NCBI GenBank assembly: GCA_963676045.1
Contig: OY780938.1
Span: 310,001 to 374,000, forward strand
Reading direction: 5' to 3'
Length of the DNA: 64,000 bases
DNA from: Methanogranum sp963676045
Lineage (GTDB): Archaea; Thermoplasmatota; Thermoplasmata; Methanomassiliicoccales; Methanomethylophilaceae
Within the stretch, counting starts at the first letter, position 1. Each line of letters starts with the position of its first letter. A program made the position numbers and the translations under genes. Below the pieces are notes generated by a model that saw only the letters and a list, made by a program, of their open reading frames with translations, did no database searches and was not told the origin of the DNA. Of the stretch, positions 16,305 to 24,796 are shown in pieces.

Positions 16305-17095
16305 ACGTCAGTAACCGTTTATCGTGGTCTGTCCGGGTGCCTTCGGCACAGGGACAGACGCTTTTCCGTACCAAAGACGTTTAATGATGCGTCCGAAACT
16401 GCTGAAAACACGCCCATTTTGCTCTCTATCCACGACCAATATCGTAAGTGAGAACGAGGACAGTTCCTCAGAGATGGATTCCGCCGTCTTCCCTCTGAAC
16501 TCGGGATACAGGAAACGATCATCGACATGCAGAACAATGCCAGGAATGATATCAGGATGCGCCCCCTTATGGCATTTTCCAAAGTACATCTGGTCGGTCT
16601 CCAATCTATCCCGTGCTTGAGATCCTTGAACATCGTCTCGATATCTTTCCTCGACCTGTACAGCTCAAGGATCTCGGAAGCTGTCTACGGACGGTTCGAG
16701 ACGAGCACGAACAATTGCCGTCCACGGTCCTTTCGACGGCCCCATCCTTTCCCTGCCCCCGAGCGGGAACAGGTACGACAGCCTCGTATCGACGAAACAG
16801 TTCGAATTGCGGTACTTCTTGCGCGGCCTCTTGCCGGAATCGATGTTCCTGCGTATCGTTTGCATCTCCTCCCAGTCGCATTCAGCCTTGCTATGGTAAC
16901 GGCGGATGATGTCTGACCTGAACTTAGTGTTCCTCAAGGTATACCTCGTTCGGCCGAGGTTGCCCTTGATCCGCATGAAGGAGACGTCATCGTCGATCCG
17001 GACCTAGTCGTCGATGTGCTCTTTCACGAATCTATCGTCCGATGTGTTCAGCTGCAACCTGGTGACGAAACCAAGACCGCTGGAATCCAGCAGCT
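16305..17095 (-). pseudogene. Decayed IS4/IS1634-like transposase
   Basis: Fragments of one transposase are spread over several minus-strand frames: FVTRLQLNTSDDRF (near 17050), SFMRIKGNLGRTRYTL (near 16960), RNSNCFVDTRLSYLFPL (near 16780), then TMFKDLKHGIDWRP and RGRILISFLALFC (near 16620-16540), and EELSSFSLTILV in another frame (near 16450). The KDLK...GR...FLAL pattern is the YREK-type C-terminal region of DDE transposases of this group. At least two frameshifts and an in-frame TAG near 17010 disrupt it. No inverted repeats could be identified. It abuts the decayed GIY-YIG copy. Confidence 0.7.
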
Positions 17096-17099
17096 TCGA

Positions 17100-17493
17100 G
17101 ATCGTCGATGAACTCTTCCATCTCCGAGACATCCCCTTCGAAGAGGGATGCGAATGCGGGCACGGTACTGTTGATGACGGGTATCTATTGCATCCGGCGA
17201 TTATCATGTATAGTCTGTTCTCAAGGTATTTTATCTTGACCTTGTTGAGGTTGTCGTCCTTGCTGACGAATGCCAGGCATTCGATCCATTCGTACTTGTT
17301 GATGGCAAGGTGTTAGCAGAGTCTGTTGTACACGTTCTCGGCCTCTCCAATGTAGACAATGTCGGTCATGCCGCCCTCCGATCTCCCCAGGAGTATGTAC
17401 ATGCCGGCGGACGAGAGGTCCGTACGGTCTTGCTCGATGAGACCATGTTGCGCGGTATGCGATAGACTACGCCTGTCCAGTTGGAGATTTATG
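17100..17493 (-). pseudogene. Truncated, decayed duplicate of the GIY-YIG gene
   Basis: Closely similar over about 390 bases to 12580-12968, the part coding residues about 24-150 of the intact GIY-YIG protein. It carries an in-frame TAA (CAA to TAA, near 17312), a nine-base deletion near 17290 and a one-base deletion near 17430. Homology ends abruptly at about 17100, where the transposase remnant begins. It ends at about 17493 in AT-rich sequence. It has no start codon and cannot make a working nuclease. Confidence 0.85.
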
Positions 17494-17648
17494 ATTTTTA
17501 TTTCTTTTTAATACAATCAAGATTATAACGTTAGCTTTATGTTCTTATATGATGTTGTACATTCATGTTGGAATAAGAATTGTGGAAAGTAATATTGGAA
17601 CTGTGATATGTAATTCTGATTAGTAACTTGTGTTCAAAGAGGAAAGAT

Positions 17649-18695
17649 ATGGATTTAAAGTTGCATCCTATATATGATGAAAAGATTAATTGTCGTTCTT
17701 TTGAGATTAAGATAGATGGAAAGTTAATAAAAACTCCTAATAAAACTGTAGAGAAGATTTTCCCATCGGGAGAAATCAATGAATTCGCTCCAATATTTAC
17801 AAACGATAAGATAAAGCAGGACTTATCTGGAAATTATGGATTAGATAGTAACGGGTATAGAAAAAAAAGTAATAGTATATCGGGTCCAGTGTTAAATTCT
17901 AAACGTGTTGTTGGAGCTTTGAATGTTATGATTCCAACATATACAGACATTACAATAGGCCCAAAGGAAATGTCAAAGATGGAGACATTGCAGCATACTC
18001 ATTCAGATGTGATGGTTGTTCCGAGGTGGGAAGGTCTTTTAAAATCCGGAAAGACAGATTATGTTGATAGGATTATGGAAATAACAAAATCATACATTGA
18101 ATGTACTTCAAAAGATAAGATAATTTTTGGAAATATTCCTAGAACTTTAAGTTTTAATGATATTTCTAGAATGATGGATATGTATTATGAGTTAGACGTT
18201 ACTTCATTTGTTATTGATTGTTGTAATCGTGGATACAGAACAAATTTAGATGTTCAGAGAGATATACAAAAGAAATTAAAAAAAGATAATTACCTTGACA
18301 ATTCAATCCTATATTCAATTAATGTAAAGAGAACTACGACAAGATCGGCTGATGTAATACCCGCTGATGATTTCCTTATGTTTGGTTTTGGAATGGACAT
18401 AATTGGTAACATGCATATTGCTCCAAAGGGAGGAGACCCTGAGTTTAAGTCAGCTAGGCATTTTAAATCTGATACATACACATATGAAAAAAAAGATGGA
18501 TTAACTCAATATGATGTCGATTTAATGCGTGCTGAAAATGAAGTAATTCAAAATAATGAAGCTAAAATTATAAGAGAAAAAATAATCGAATGTGGGACTT
18601 CATATAAACTATTAAATACTAAGGATGGAGCAAAAGTCAGTCTTGAAAGTATGTTAAGAGAGAGTAGACAAAGAAATTTAGATAGTTTGTTTTAA
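17649..18695 (+). CDS. Unrecognised 348-residue protein beside a PIN toxin pair
   Basis: The ATG at 17649 follows a good Shine-Dalgarno (GAGGAAAG); the frame itself opens at a TTG at 17628. I do not recognise the family. The middle of the protein alternates strands and helices in a way that fits a TIM barrel: SDVMVVPRWEGLL, KDKIIFGNIPRTL, DVTSFVIDCCNRGYRT, ILYSINVKRTT, DDFLMFGFGMDI. HTHSD and FGNIPR are striking short motifs, and a GGDPEFKSARHF segment lies near the end. A distant relation to tRNA-guanine transglycosylase-like barrels is possible but not shown. The gene ends convergently, overlapping the PIN gene by 18 bases. Confidence 0.6.
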   Translation: MDLKLHPIYDEKINCRSFEIKIDGKLIKTPNKTVEKIFPSGEINEFAPIFTNDKIKQDLSGNYGLDSNGYRKKSNSISGPVLNSKRVVGALNVMIPTYTDITIGPKEMSKMETLQHTHSDVMVVPRWEGLLKSGKTDYVDRIMEITKSYIECTSKDKIIFGNIPRTLSFNDISRMMDMYYELDVTSFVIDCCNRGYRTNLDVQRDIQKKLKKDNYLDNSILYSINVKRTTTRSADVIPADDFLMFGFGMDIIGNMHIAPKGGDPEFKSARHFKSDTYTYEKKDGLTQYDVDLMRAENEVIQNNEAKIIREKIIECGTSYKLLNTKDGAKVSLESMLRESRQRNLDSLF

Positions 18696-19217
18696 TAATT
18701 TTTCTAATGCGTAAATATCTGAAATTTTTGTTGGTTTAAGATCATCAATTATATTTTTTAATGTATTTTTATCTATTCTATTGGTTTTAAATAAATATAT
18801 AATGAAATCAACAGGTTTTATTATCGTAATTTCCTTAATTTTAGGAAATCTTTTTAAGAATTCGTCTTGTTTTCTTATGCTATCAAATTTTACAAGAGCT
18901 TTTTTATCATCTGTAATTAGGATTATTTGATCATCCTCTATTTCATTTAAATATGATGCCATAACAAATGATGCAATTTCTCCAGAACCAAGTCCGGGAA
19001 ATATATTTTTCAATTTGAAATACATCTTATCGGAGTCAATCATATCTAAATCAATGATATTTTCTTTAACAAGTGAAGGAATCTCTTTTATGAGTTCATT
19101 TATTACTTTGTTTGATGTCGGCATCCCATAATTGCAGAATATCTGGCACATATCGAATGACACTATATCGTTAAAAAATGTGATACAACAACATGTATCA
19201 AGTATCTTTTGTGTCAT
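18678..19217 (-). CDS. PIN-domain ribonuclease toxin
   Basis: The start at 19217 gives MTQKILDTCC, so the first catalytic Asp (in ILDTCC) lies at residue 6, as in PIN proteins. An alternative ATG at 19241 would add eight residues. Conserved acidic positions follow in GLGSGEIASFVMA (Glu, about 95) and ILITDDKKA (Asp pair, about 118-119). PIN toxins cleave RNA, often tRNA or rRNA. The start lies one base after the stop of the upstream SocA-like gene, so the two form a coupled antitoxin-toxin pair. Its 3' end overlaps the convergent unknown gene. The pair is very AT-rich. Confidence 0.75.
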   Translation of the reverse strand: MTQKILDTCCCITFFNDIVSFDMCQIFCNYGMPTSNKVINELIKEIPSLVKENIIDLDMIDSDKMYFKLKNIFPGLGSGEIASFVMASYLNEIEDDQIILITDDKKALVKFDSIRKQDEFLKRFPKIKEITIIKPVDFIIYLFKTNRIDKNTLKNIIDDLKPTKISDIYALEKLLKQTI

Positions 19218-19218
19218 T

Positions 19219-19791
19219 TTATCGCCTAGATGTATTTTCATCGTTTATTCTATCAATGAATTCGAAAATAGAGATGTTTGCAAGTTCTGCACCAACTGTT
19301 TTTGTGATTTTATTTTTTTTATAAAGTTCTAGTGCTACTTCAATTCTATTTTCTAAAACTTCTTTTAATATTTTTGATTCCACTGTATATTCGGGGTATC
19401 TTACATATGTAAGTAATAATATCTCTTCTCTTGTAATTCCGTTTGAGAAATTAGCAATTTCTTTAATGATATATTTGTCGAATTCACTTTTTGGAGCGAT
19501 ATCATCAATTTTATTTTTTATTTCACTGTTGACTTTTAAGCCATCTTCATTATGTATCAAAAAGCCATCTTCAAGGAGTGAATCTTCTGTTTCTTTAATG
19601 GAAATGCTATATGGCCCATAATTGTGAGGATAAAATCCAAGATTTTTTGGATCAATTCCTAATGCATTTGATGTCAAAAAAATTAATTTATGAAGATGCG
19701 TATCTGTTTTTACTCCTTCTTTTGTTTGACCTAGCGTATATAGTATGAGTTTGTCATAACTTCCAAGGTCTTTTATTGAATTTGTCAGCAT
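19219..19791 (-). CDS. SocA/Panacea-like antitoxin partner of the PIN toxin
   Basis: A 190-residue soluble protein. The N-terminal half contains HLHKLIFLTSNALGI followed by FYPHNYGPYS, the layout of the SocA-like (Panacea, DUF4065) antitoxin domain, in which a YGP motif follows a helix. The C-terminal half is helical. It is encoded immediately upstream of the PIN gene, in the usual antitoxin-first order. Its start faces brxA across a 302-base intergenic region. Panacea domains neutralise many unrelated toxins, and pairing with a PIN toxin would fit that. The family assignment is by pattern, not by alignment. Confidence 0.6.
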   Translation of the reverse strand: MLTNSIKDLGSYDKLILYTLGQTKEGVKTDTHLHKLIFLTSNALGIDPKNLGFYPHNYGPYSISIKETEDSLLEDGFLIHNEDGLKVNSEIKNKIDDIAPKSEFDKYIIKEIANFSNGITREEILLLTYVRYPEYTVESKILKEVLENRIEVALELYKKNKITKTVGAELANISIFEFIDRINDENTSRR

Positions 19792-20093
19792 TCCACATCC
19801 TTTTATTTATTTGGATGTACGCTGTATAATGGTATTTTGTATTTTAATTTATTATAATCTTCAATATATGATTTATTTTATACGGATGTGTTTTCATCAT
19901 TATTGGACATTTTATTGGTCATTATAATCCAAATAATCCATTTTAGTTCGATTTTTATAATTAAATATTGTGCTTGAGATATTACATTATATCAAATATT
20001 TAAAAAATTTTCACACAATTCAAAGTATAATCGACTTGATAATTATGTCTTTATTGTAATTACCATTAAATCCAGTAAATCCATTCAGCGGTC
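19792..20093. promoter_or_regulatory. Divergent promoter region between the toxin pair and BREX
   Basis: A 302-base AT-rich stretch with no gene. It must drive both the antitoxin (leftward) and the BREX operon (rightward). Visible elements are a tandem ATTGGACAT / ATTGGTCAT pair (about 19898-19922), a short inverted repeat GATAT-TACATT-ATATC (about 19978-19993) and TATA-like AATATTTAAA (about 19994). None is proven. Confidence 0.4.
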
Positions 20094-20696
20094 ATGGATT
20101 CTGTGGTTCGATATTCAGCTGCAATGCCGGCAGCACCATTCGTATTTTCAGAAACTAAGATAGTTGCCAAGATGATGCTGGATTCTTATGATAGGGACCA
20201 AATCAAGCAAGTCGTTCATGATGGCAATCTTTTTCAGGTAAAGACTGAAAGCAATGAGCAAAAGATCTTCAATTATGCATATAATAGGATGAATATTATC
20301 TCTGACTCTTTAAAACGAATCATTGTTTATGGAGACGAGACTGATGGAAGATTTGTAAATTTCATTTCAATAATGAAATACGATGATCTTTTTAGAGAAT
20401 TTGTGGTCGATGTTTATTTTGAAAGATTGACCAACAGGAATCCTATCACAGATTATGACATAATGTCATTCTTTGAGAGGAAAGGACGTGAGGATCAGAA
20501 TGTTGCCTCTTGGAAATATGTTACTGTTTTTAAGTTGAGAAGACTCTACATGCGCGTATTATTTGAATCAGGGTTATTGAAAACATCGTCTGGCAATAGG
20601 ATCGTATGTACGCCTTATATCAGTCGTTCTATTGTAGAGACATTGTTAAAAGAAGGATATGAAAATTATATCGATGCAACGCTGGGACACAGATGA
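20094..20696 (+). CDS. brxA: BREX protein BrxA (DUF1819)
   Basis: First gene of the type 1 BREX operon. The 200-residue protein matches DUF1819: RYSAAMPAAPFVFSETKIVA at the start, KIFNYAYNRMNIISDSLK in the middle, and the Arg-rich helix RRLYMRVLFESGLL before the C-terminus. BrxA is a small DNA-binding protein required for phage defence in studied BREX systems. No Shine-Dalgarno is evident at the ATG, so the transcript may be leaderless. Its TGA overlaps the ATG of brxB (ATGA), indicating coupled translation. Confidence 0.93.
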   Translation: MDSVVRYSAAMPAAPFVFSETKIVAKMMLDSYDRDQIKQVVHDGNLFQVKTESNEQKIFNYAYNRMNIISDSLKRIIVYGDETDGRFVNFISIMKYDDLFREFVVDVYFERLTNRNPITDYDIMSFFERKGREDQNVASWKYVTVFKLRRLYMRVLFESGLLKTSSGNRIVCTPYISRSIVETLLKEGYENYIDATLGHR

Positions 20697-21292
20697 AGAT
20701 ACTTGACGTAAGTGAGAGATTGAACCGGATCAAGGATGTGATAATACACGATCCTTTCTTCGGAGGAAAATCGTTGAGCAGCGGTACTGGAGGGTATATC
20801 TTTGATTATGATCCAGAAGATGAACTTGTGGTCAGGGAATTCATAGACAATTTTAGTGGAAGAAAGGATCTCGGATTCGATGTGCAGGTGTTCGATCTAT
20901 TCGATATAATGATCGGTTATCTAAAAGAACAGGGCTATCTTGAATCCGCATTCGATGTAGAAGCGGATTGTAGAAATGAGCCAGAGGGCATAGAATATAT
21001 GATACGTGCTATGGTGGATGTTGTTCAGTCAGATAGTCAGAACGATATTTTTGTCGATTATATCCAGAAACATGCAATACCTGGAAATGTGATATTCATA
21101 ATCGGTGTAGGTAAGTGTCATCCATTCATACGTTCCCATAAGATCTTGAATAATTTTGATAGCAAACTTAATGGCGTCAAAACAGTTCTGTTCTATCCTG
21201 GAACATATAATTCAGATGAGTTAATATTATTTGGAACGATACCGAGTGAGAATTATTATCGTTCTATGAAACTTGTAGAGAGGAGTGAATAA
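20693..21292 (+). CDS. brxB: BREX protein BrxB (DUF1788)
   Basis: A 199-residue DUF1788 protein. The typical N-terminus RLNRIKDVIIHDPFF is followed by NEVPYWIFDYDP-like phrasing (GGYIFDYDPEDELVVREFI), and the C-terminal VIFIIGVGKCHPFIRSH ... LNNFDSKLNGVKTVLFYPG is the strongest family signature. BrxB is essential for BREX defence in studied systems; its biochemical role is unknown. It overlaps brxA by four bases and is followed two bases later by brxC. Confidence 0.93.
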   Translation: MKILDVSERLNRIKDVIIHDPFFGGKSLSSGTGGYIFDYDPEDELVVREFIDNFSGRKDLGFDVQVFDLFDIMIGYLKEQGYLESAFDVEADCRNEPEGIEYMIRAMVDVVQSDSQNDIFVDYIQKHAIPGNVIFIIGVGKCHPFIRSHKILNNFDSKLNGVKTVLFYPGTYNSDELILFGTIPSENYYRSMKLVERSE

Positions 21293-21294
21293 CA

Positions 21295-24200
21295 ATGTCG
21301 ATAATCGGAGAGATGTTCGAGAAGGATATCAACAGACCTATGAATCCTGTCATCAAGGTCAGCGATCAGAATGATGATGCAGTGATATTTCAAGAACTTG
21401 ATGAATATGTTGTGACACAGGAGATCGACGAAAATTTAGAGAAATTCTATAAGGATGTCATAGAAGGTATTAAGAAGAGAACCGATGCGGTCGGTGTATG
21501 GATATCTGGAGATTTTGGAAGTGGGAAATCTCATTTTTTGAAGATCATATCATTTCTGCTTAAAAACAGTCTCATATCTGGAAAGGAAGCGACTGGGTAT
21601 CTTCAGAATAAGGTTTCAGAATCGGTTTATCCGTATATGCAAGCCATTGGTCGGAAAGATGTGGAGACGATACTTTTTGACATTGATGCAGAAAGTAAAG
21701 ATGGGCAGAATGCGGATAGTCTCGTGCAGATATATCTAATGGTTTTCAATAGAATGCTGGGACTTAGTACCGTTGCATCTGTTGCAGATATGGAGCGCCA
21801 TATGATCGCCGAAGGCAAGTACGATCTTTTTAAGTCAAAATATCAAGAGGTCTCTAATAAGGCCTGGGAATTAGACAGGACGAAACCTGCATTCAATAAG
21901 GGTAAGATAGAAGCTGCTCTGATGAATGCACAGATATTTGATGAGGAAAATGCCAAGCTCGTTGCTAAGAAGGCCACTGAGAAGCATGAGATCACCGTGA
22001 AGGAATTTGCTGCTTTGGTAAAGGAGCATTGCGACAGTAAAGGAGACGATTATGTATTGTTCTTCTTGGTCGATGAGGTAGGACAGTTCATATCCGGCAA
22101 TACGCAACTAATGCTTAAGCTTCAGACGATAACTGAAGAACTGGGTGTTGCTTGTCATGGTCATGTATGGAATGTAGTTACGAGTCAGGAAGACATGGAT
22201 CTTATCGTATCCGGAGTCAATATCAAGGATTACTCAAAGATCCAGGGGCGTTTCAATATCAGGATAAAGATGTCCTCATCTGATGTGAAGGAAGTAATCG
22301 AAAAAAGGATACTTCTAAAGAAGAGAAATTATGTAGATGAGTTGCAAGCATATTATGAGACCAATCGTGATGCGATACACAATAAACTCAATTTTGATAA
22401 TAATGTGAATATTAGACTCTACAAGAATAAGGAGGAGTATTCCAATACGTATCCGTTCGTTCCGTATCAGTATCAGATGCTCCAGACCATGCTCACACAG
22501 CTCAGGAACAAGAGTAGGGCAGGCAAGAACATAAGTAACGCGGCTCGTTCTATGCTGAAGACGTTCAGAGACACAGTCGTTGCATATAAGGATAAGGATT
22601 CCAAATGTTTGATCCCAATGTATGCATTCTACGACGCTCTAACTCCTGAATTGGATAGTCCGACATTGCAGGTCTTCTACAATGCAAGTAAAAATGAGGC
22701 TTTGGATGTTAATTTTGATATCAATGTCCTCAAGGCTCTTTTCCTTGTGAAATACTATGATGGTTTGACAACATCCATTACGAACGTAACCGCTATGATG
22801 GTGTCCTCTTTCGAAGATAATAGGATAACTTTGAAAAATAAGGTTGAGGGGGCACTTGAGCGTCTAGTTACACAGAATCTTGTACAAAGGAATGGAGATA
22901 CGTATATTTTCCTTACAAATGAGGAACAAGAGGTCAATCTTGAGATAAAGAGGGAAACTGTTGATGTCGGCAAACGTATTCAGGAGATCGCACGTACTGC
23001 CTTTGGAGAGATCTTGAATCTCAGTGGGAAATACAAGTATGATGGCGACCATTCTTATTCATTCAACAGGATAGTCGACGGTGAGAATGTTGAAGGCACC
23101 AATCATGAGCTTAGTCTGGCAATATCTACTCCCAGTAGGAAGATCGATAGTTCATCTTTGGCCATGGAATCCACTAATTCGGTGATCTTCGAACTGCCTT
23201 TGGATGATAGAGTGATCCTTCAATGCAATGAATATATCTCGACTGAAAGTTACATTCGTAAGAATATGAGTTCTGACCTTCCGAATAGGAAAAGGGTCAT
23301 TTTGGAAACTAAAGAATCTGAGCTCAGAGAGATGAAGGAGCGTTTCAAAGCCTTACTTTCAGATGCCCTTCAATCAGCCAAGATCTATGTCAATGGTTCA
23401 TTGATGAATATTGCCGAGTCCAAACCGGAATTGCGTGTACAAAAGGCCATGGAAACACTGATAATTGCAGTTTATAGTAAAATGGACTATATGCGGAATC
23501 CGAAGAATAAGACTCATATAGAACAGATCTTTAAGAATAGGTCGATCACGACCTTCGATGATTGCTGTGGGAGTGAGAAAAATGCCATAGATTCTGTATT
23601 GGAATTCTTATCTTTGCAGCAAAGGACGAATGCCACTGTGAGGATATATAATATCATGGAAAAATTCCGTAAGAGGCCTTACGGATTCAATGATTATGAT
23701 ATATCATGGATCATTGCTTTGTTATTCAAACATAACAAGATCGCACTTGTTTTCGAAGGAGTTCAATATGATGGAAAAAATATTGATCCGGATCGTGGGA
23801 TCGATCTTGTTCTAAAATCTAAGAATTTTGATAGGGTTGAGGTTAGAATACGGGAGAATGTTTCTTCTGGATCAATAAACAGGGCTGCAGATATATTCAA
23901 GGCAATATCATCCAAAGCGATGCAACTCGATGAGAGTGCACTGGTTAATATTATCAACGATAGTTCAAAGGAGCTCATCATCGAGATTGATAAGTATTTG
24001 GTGCAAATAGATCTAAACTCAAAATATCCTGGAAGGGAAGATCTTGAGAAGATGCGTTCCATATTAAACGATACAGCAAGTCTCGGTTCTCCAGATATTT
24101 TTGCATATATAGATCGTAATGAAGATAGCTTAAGGCATCTTCGTGGAGATCTTGATGATCAAAGAAGTTTCTTTGCTTCAGACAGTCCTAGAAGAAGACT

Positions 24201-24795
24201 TTTTGATAGAGGACTGAAGTGTTTAGCAGAATATGAGAAAGATGAAAACTACTTGTCGGGTGATATCGTAGACATAAGGAGATCAATAGAATCCGTCGTG
24301 GGATCGGAAGGTCTGAAAGATCTGCCCAAACTGAATTCATTGTGCGAATCTTTTGATCGTTCGTTGAATATAATAGTGAATAATAACAAAGTATGCGAGA
24401 TTGAAAAATTGGACAGTCTGTTTAGTAAATATCAGTTGGATTTTTCATTAAATCCAAATCTGATAGGGGAATTAAATGGATATTATGATGAAGCGATGTT
24501 AAAGATGGGATTAGTATGTTCTGTTTCTGAAATGCATAACATTCCTAATGGTTTTGACGTCAAGGCTAGATCTTTGTTGAGTAGGATTCCAAAGGTATCT
24601 ACAGACAAGACACACGGACTTGCAAATGATGTGCACAAAGATGTTAAGAGAGATCAGCGTGGAGTTCTTTATTCACAGACATTGTTCGTGAAGACAGATA
24701 TCAATTCAGAAGAAGATATCGAAGTTATTTTGAAAAATATGAATATTAAACTTAAAAAAATGTTAGATAAAGGTCCATTCGACATTAAATGGTGA
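21295..24795 (+). CDS. brxC: BREX ATPase BrxC
   Basis: A large (1166-residue) P-loop ATPase of the BREX complex. Walker A is GDFGSGKSH (about 72-80), preceded by the characteristic GVWISG. Walker B-like VLFFLVDEVGQFI lies near 255-267. The length is normal for BrxC (about 1200). The rest is long helical regions, with RNKSRAGKNISNAARSML near 400. BrxC is needed for host methylation and defence in studied systems, probably coupling ATP hydrolysis to PglX/BrxB assembly. It starts two bases after brxB and is followed one base after its stop by pglX. Codon use is uniform and less AT-rich than the flanking defence genes. Confidence 0.94.
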   Translation: MSIIGEMFEKDINRPMNPVIKVSDQNDDAVIFQELDEYVVTQEIDENLEKFYKDVIEGIKKRTDAVGVWISGDFGSGKSHFLKIISFLLKNSLISGKEATGYLQNKVSESVYPYMQAIGRKDVETILFDIDAESKDGQNADSLVQIYLMVFNRMLGLSTVASVADMERHMIAEGKYDLFKSKYQEVSNKAWELDRTKPAFNKGKIEAALMNAQIFDEENAKLVAKKATEKHEITVKEFAALVKEHCDSKGDDYVLFFLVDEVGQFISGNTQLMLKLQTITEELGVACHGHVWNVVTSQEDMDLIVSGVNIKDYSKIQGRFNIRIKMSSSDVKEVIEKRILLKKRNYVDELQAYYETNRDAIHNKLNFDNNVNIRLYKNKEEYSNTYPFVPYQYQMLQTMLTQLRNKSRAGKNISNAARSMLKTFRDTVVAYKDKDSKCLIPMYAFYDALTPELDSPTLQVFYNASKNEALDVNFDINVLKALFLVKYYDGLTTSITNVTAMMVSSFEDNRITLKNKVEGALERLVTQNLVQRNGDTYIFLTNEEQEVNLEIKRETVDVGKRIQEIARTAFGEILNLSGKYKYDGDHSYSFNRIVDGENVEGTNHELSLAISTPSRKIDSSSLAMESTNSVIFELPLDDRVILQCNEYISTESYIRKNMSSDLPNRKRVILETKESELREMKERFKALLSDALQSAKIYVNGSLMNIAESKPELRVQKAMETLIIAVYSKMDYMRNPKNKTHIEQIFKNRSITTFDDCCGSEKNAIDSVLEFLSLQQRTNATVRIYNIMEKFRKRPYGFNDYDISWIIALLFKHNKIALVFEGVQYDGKNIDPDRGIDLVLKSKNFDRVEVRIRENVSSGSINRAADIFKAISSKAMQLDESALVNIINDSSKELIIEIDKYLVQIDLNSKYPGREDLEKMRSILNDTASLGSPDIFAYIDRNEDSLRHLRGDLDDQRSFFASDSPRRRLFDRGLKCLAEYEKDENYLSGDIVDIRRSIESVVGSEGLKDLPKLNSLCESFDRSLNIIVNNNKVCEIEKLDSLFSKYQLDFSLNPNLIGELNGYYDEAMLKMGLVCSVSEMHNIPNGFDVKARSLLSRIPKVSTDKTHGLANDVHKDVKRDQRGVLYSQTLFVKTDINSEEDIEVILKNMNIKLKKMLDKGPFDIKW

Positions 24796-24796
24796 T

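Noticed and set aside
16305..17095. Intact insertion sequence
   Set aside because: The transposase is broken by frameshifts and stops, and no terminal inverted repeats were found.
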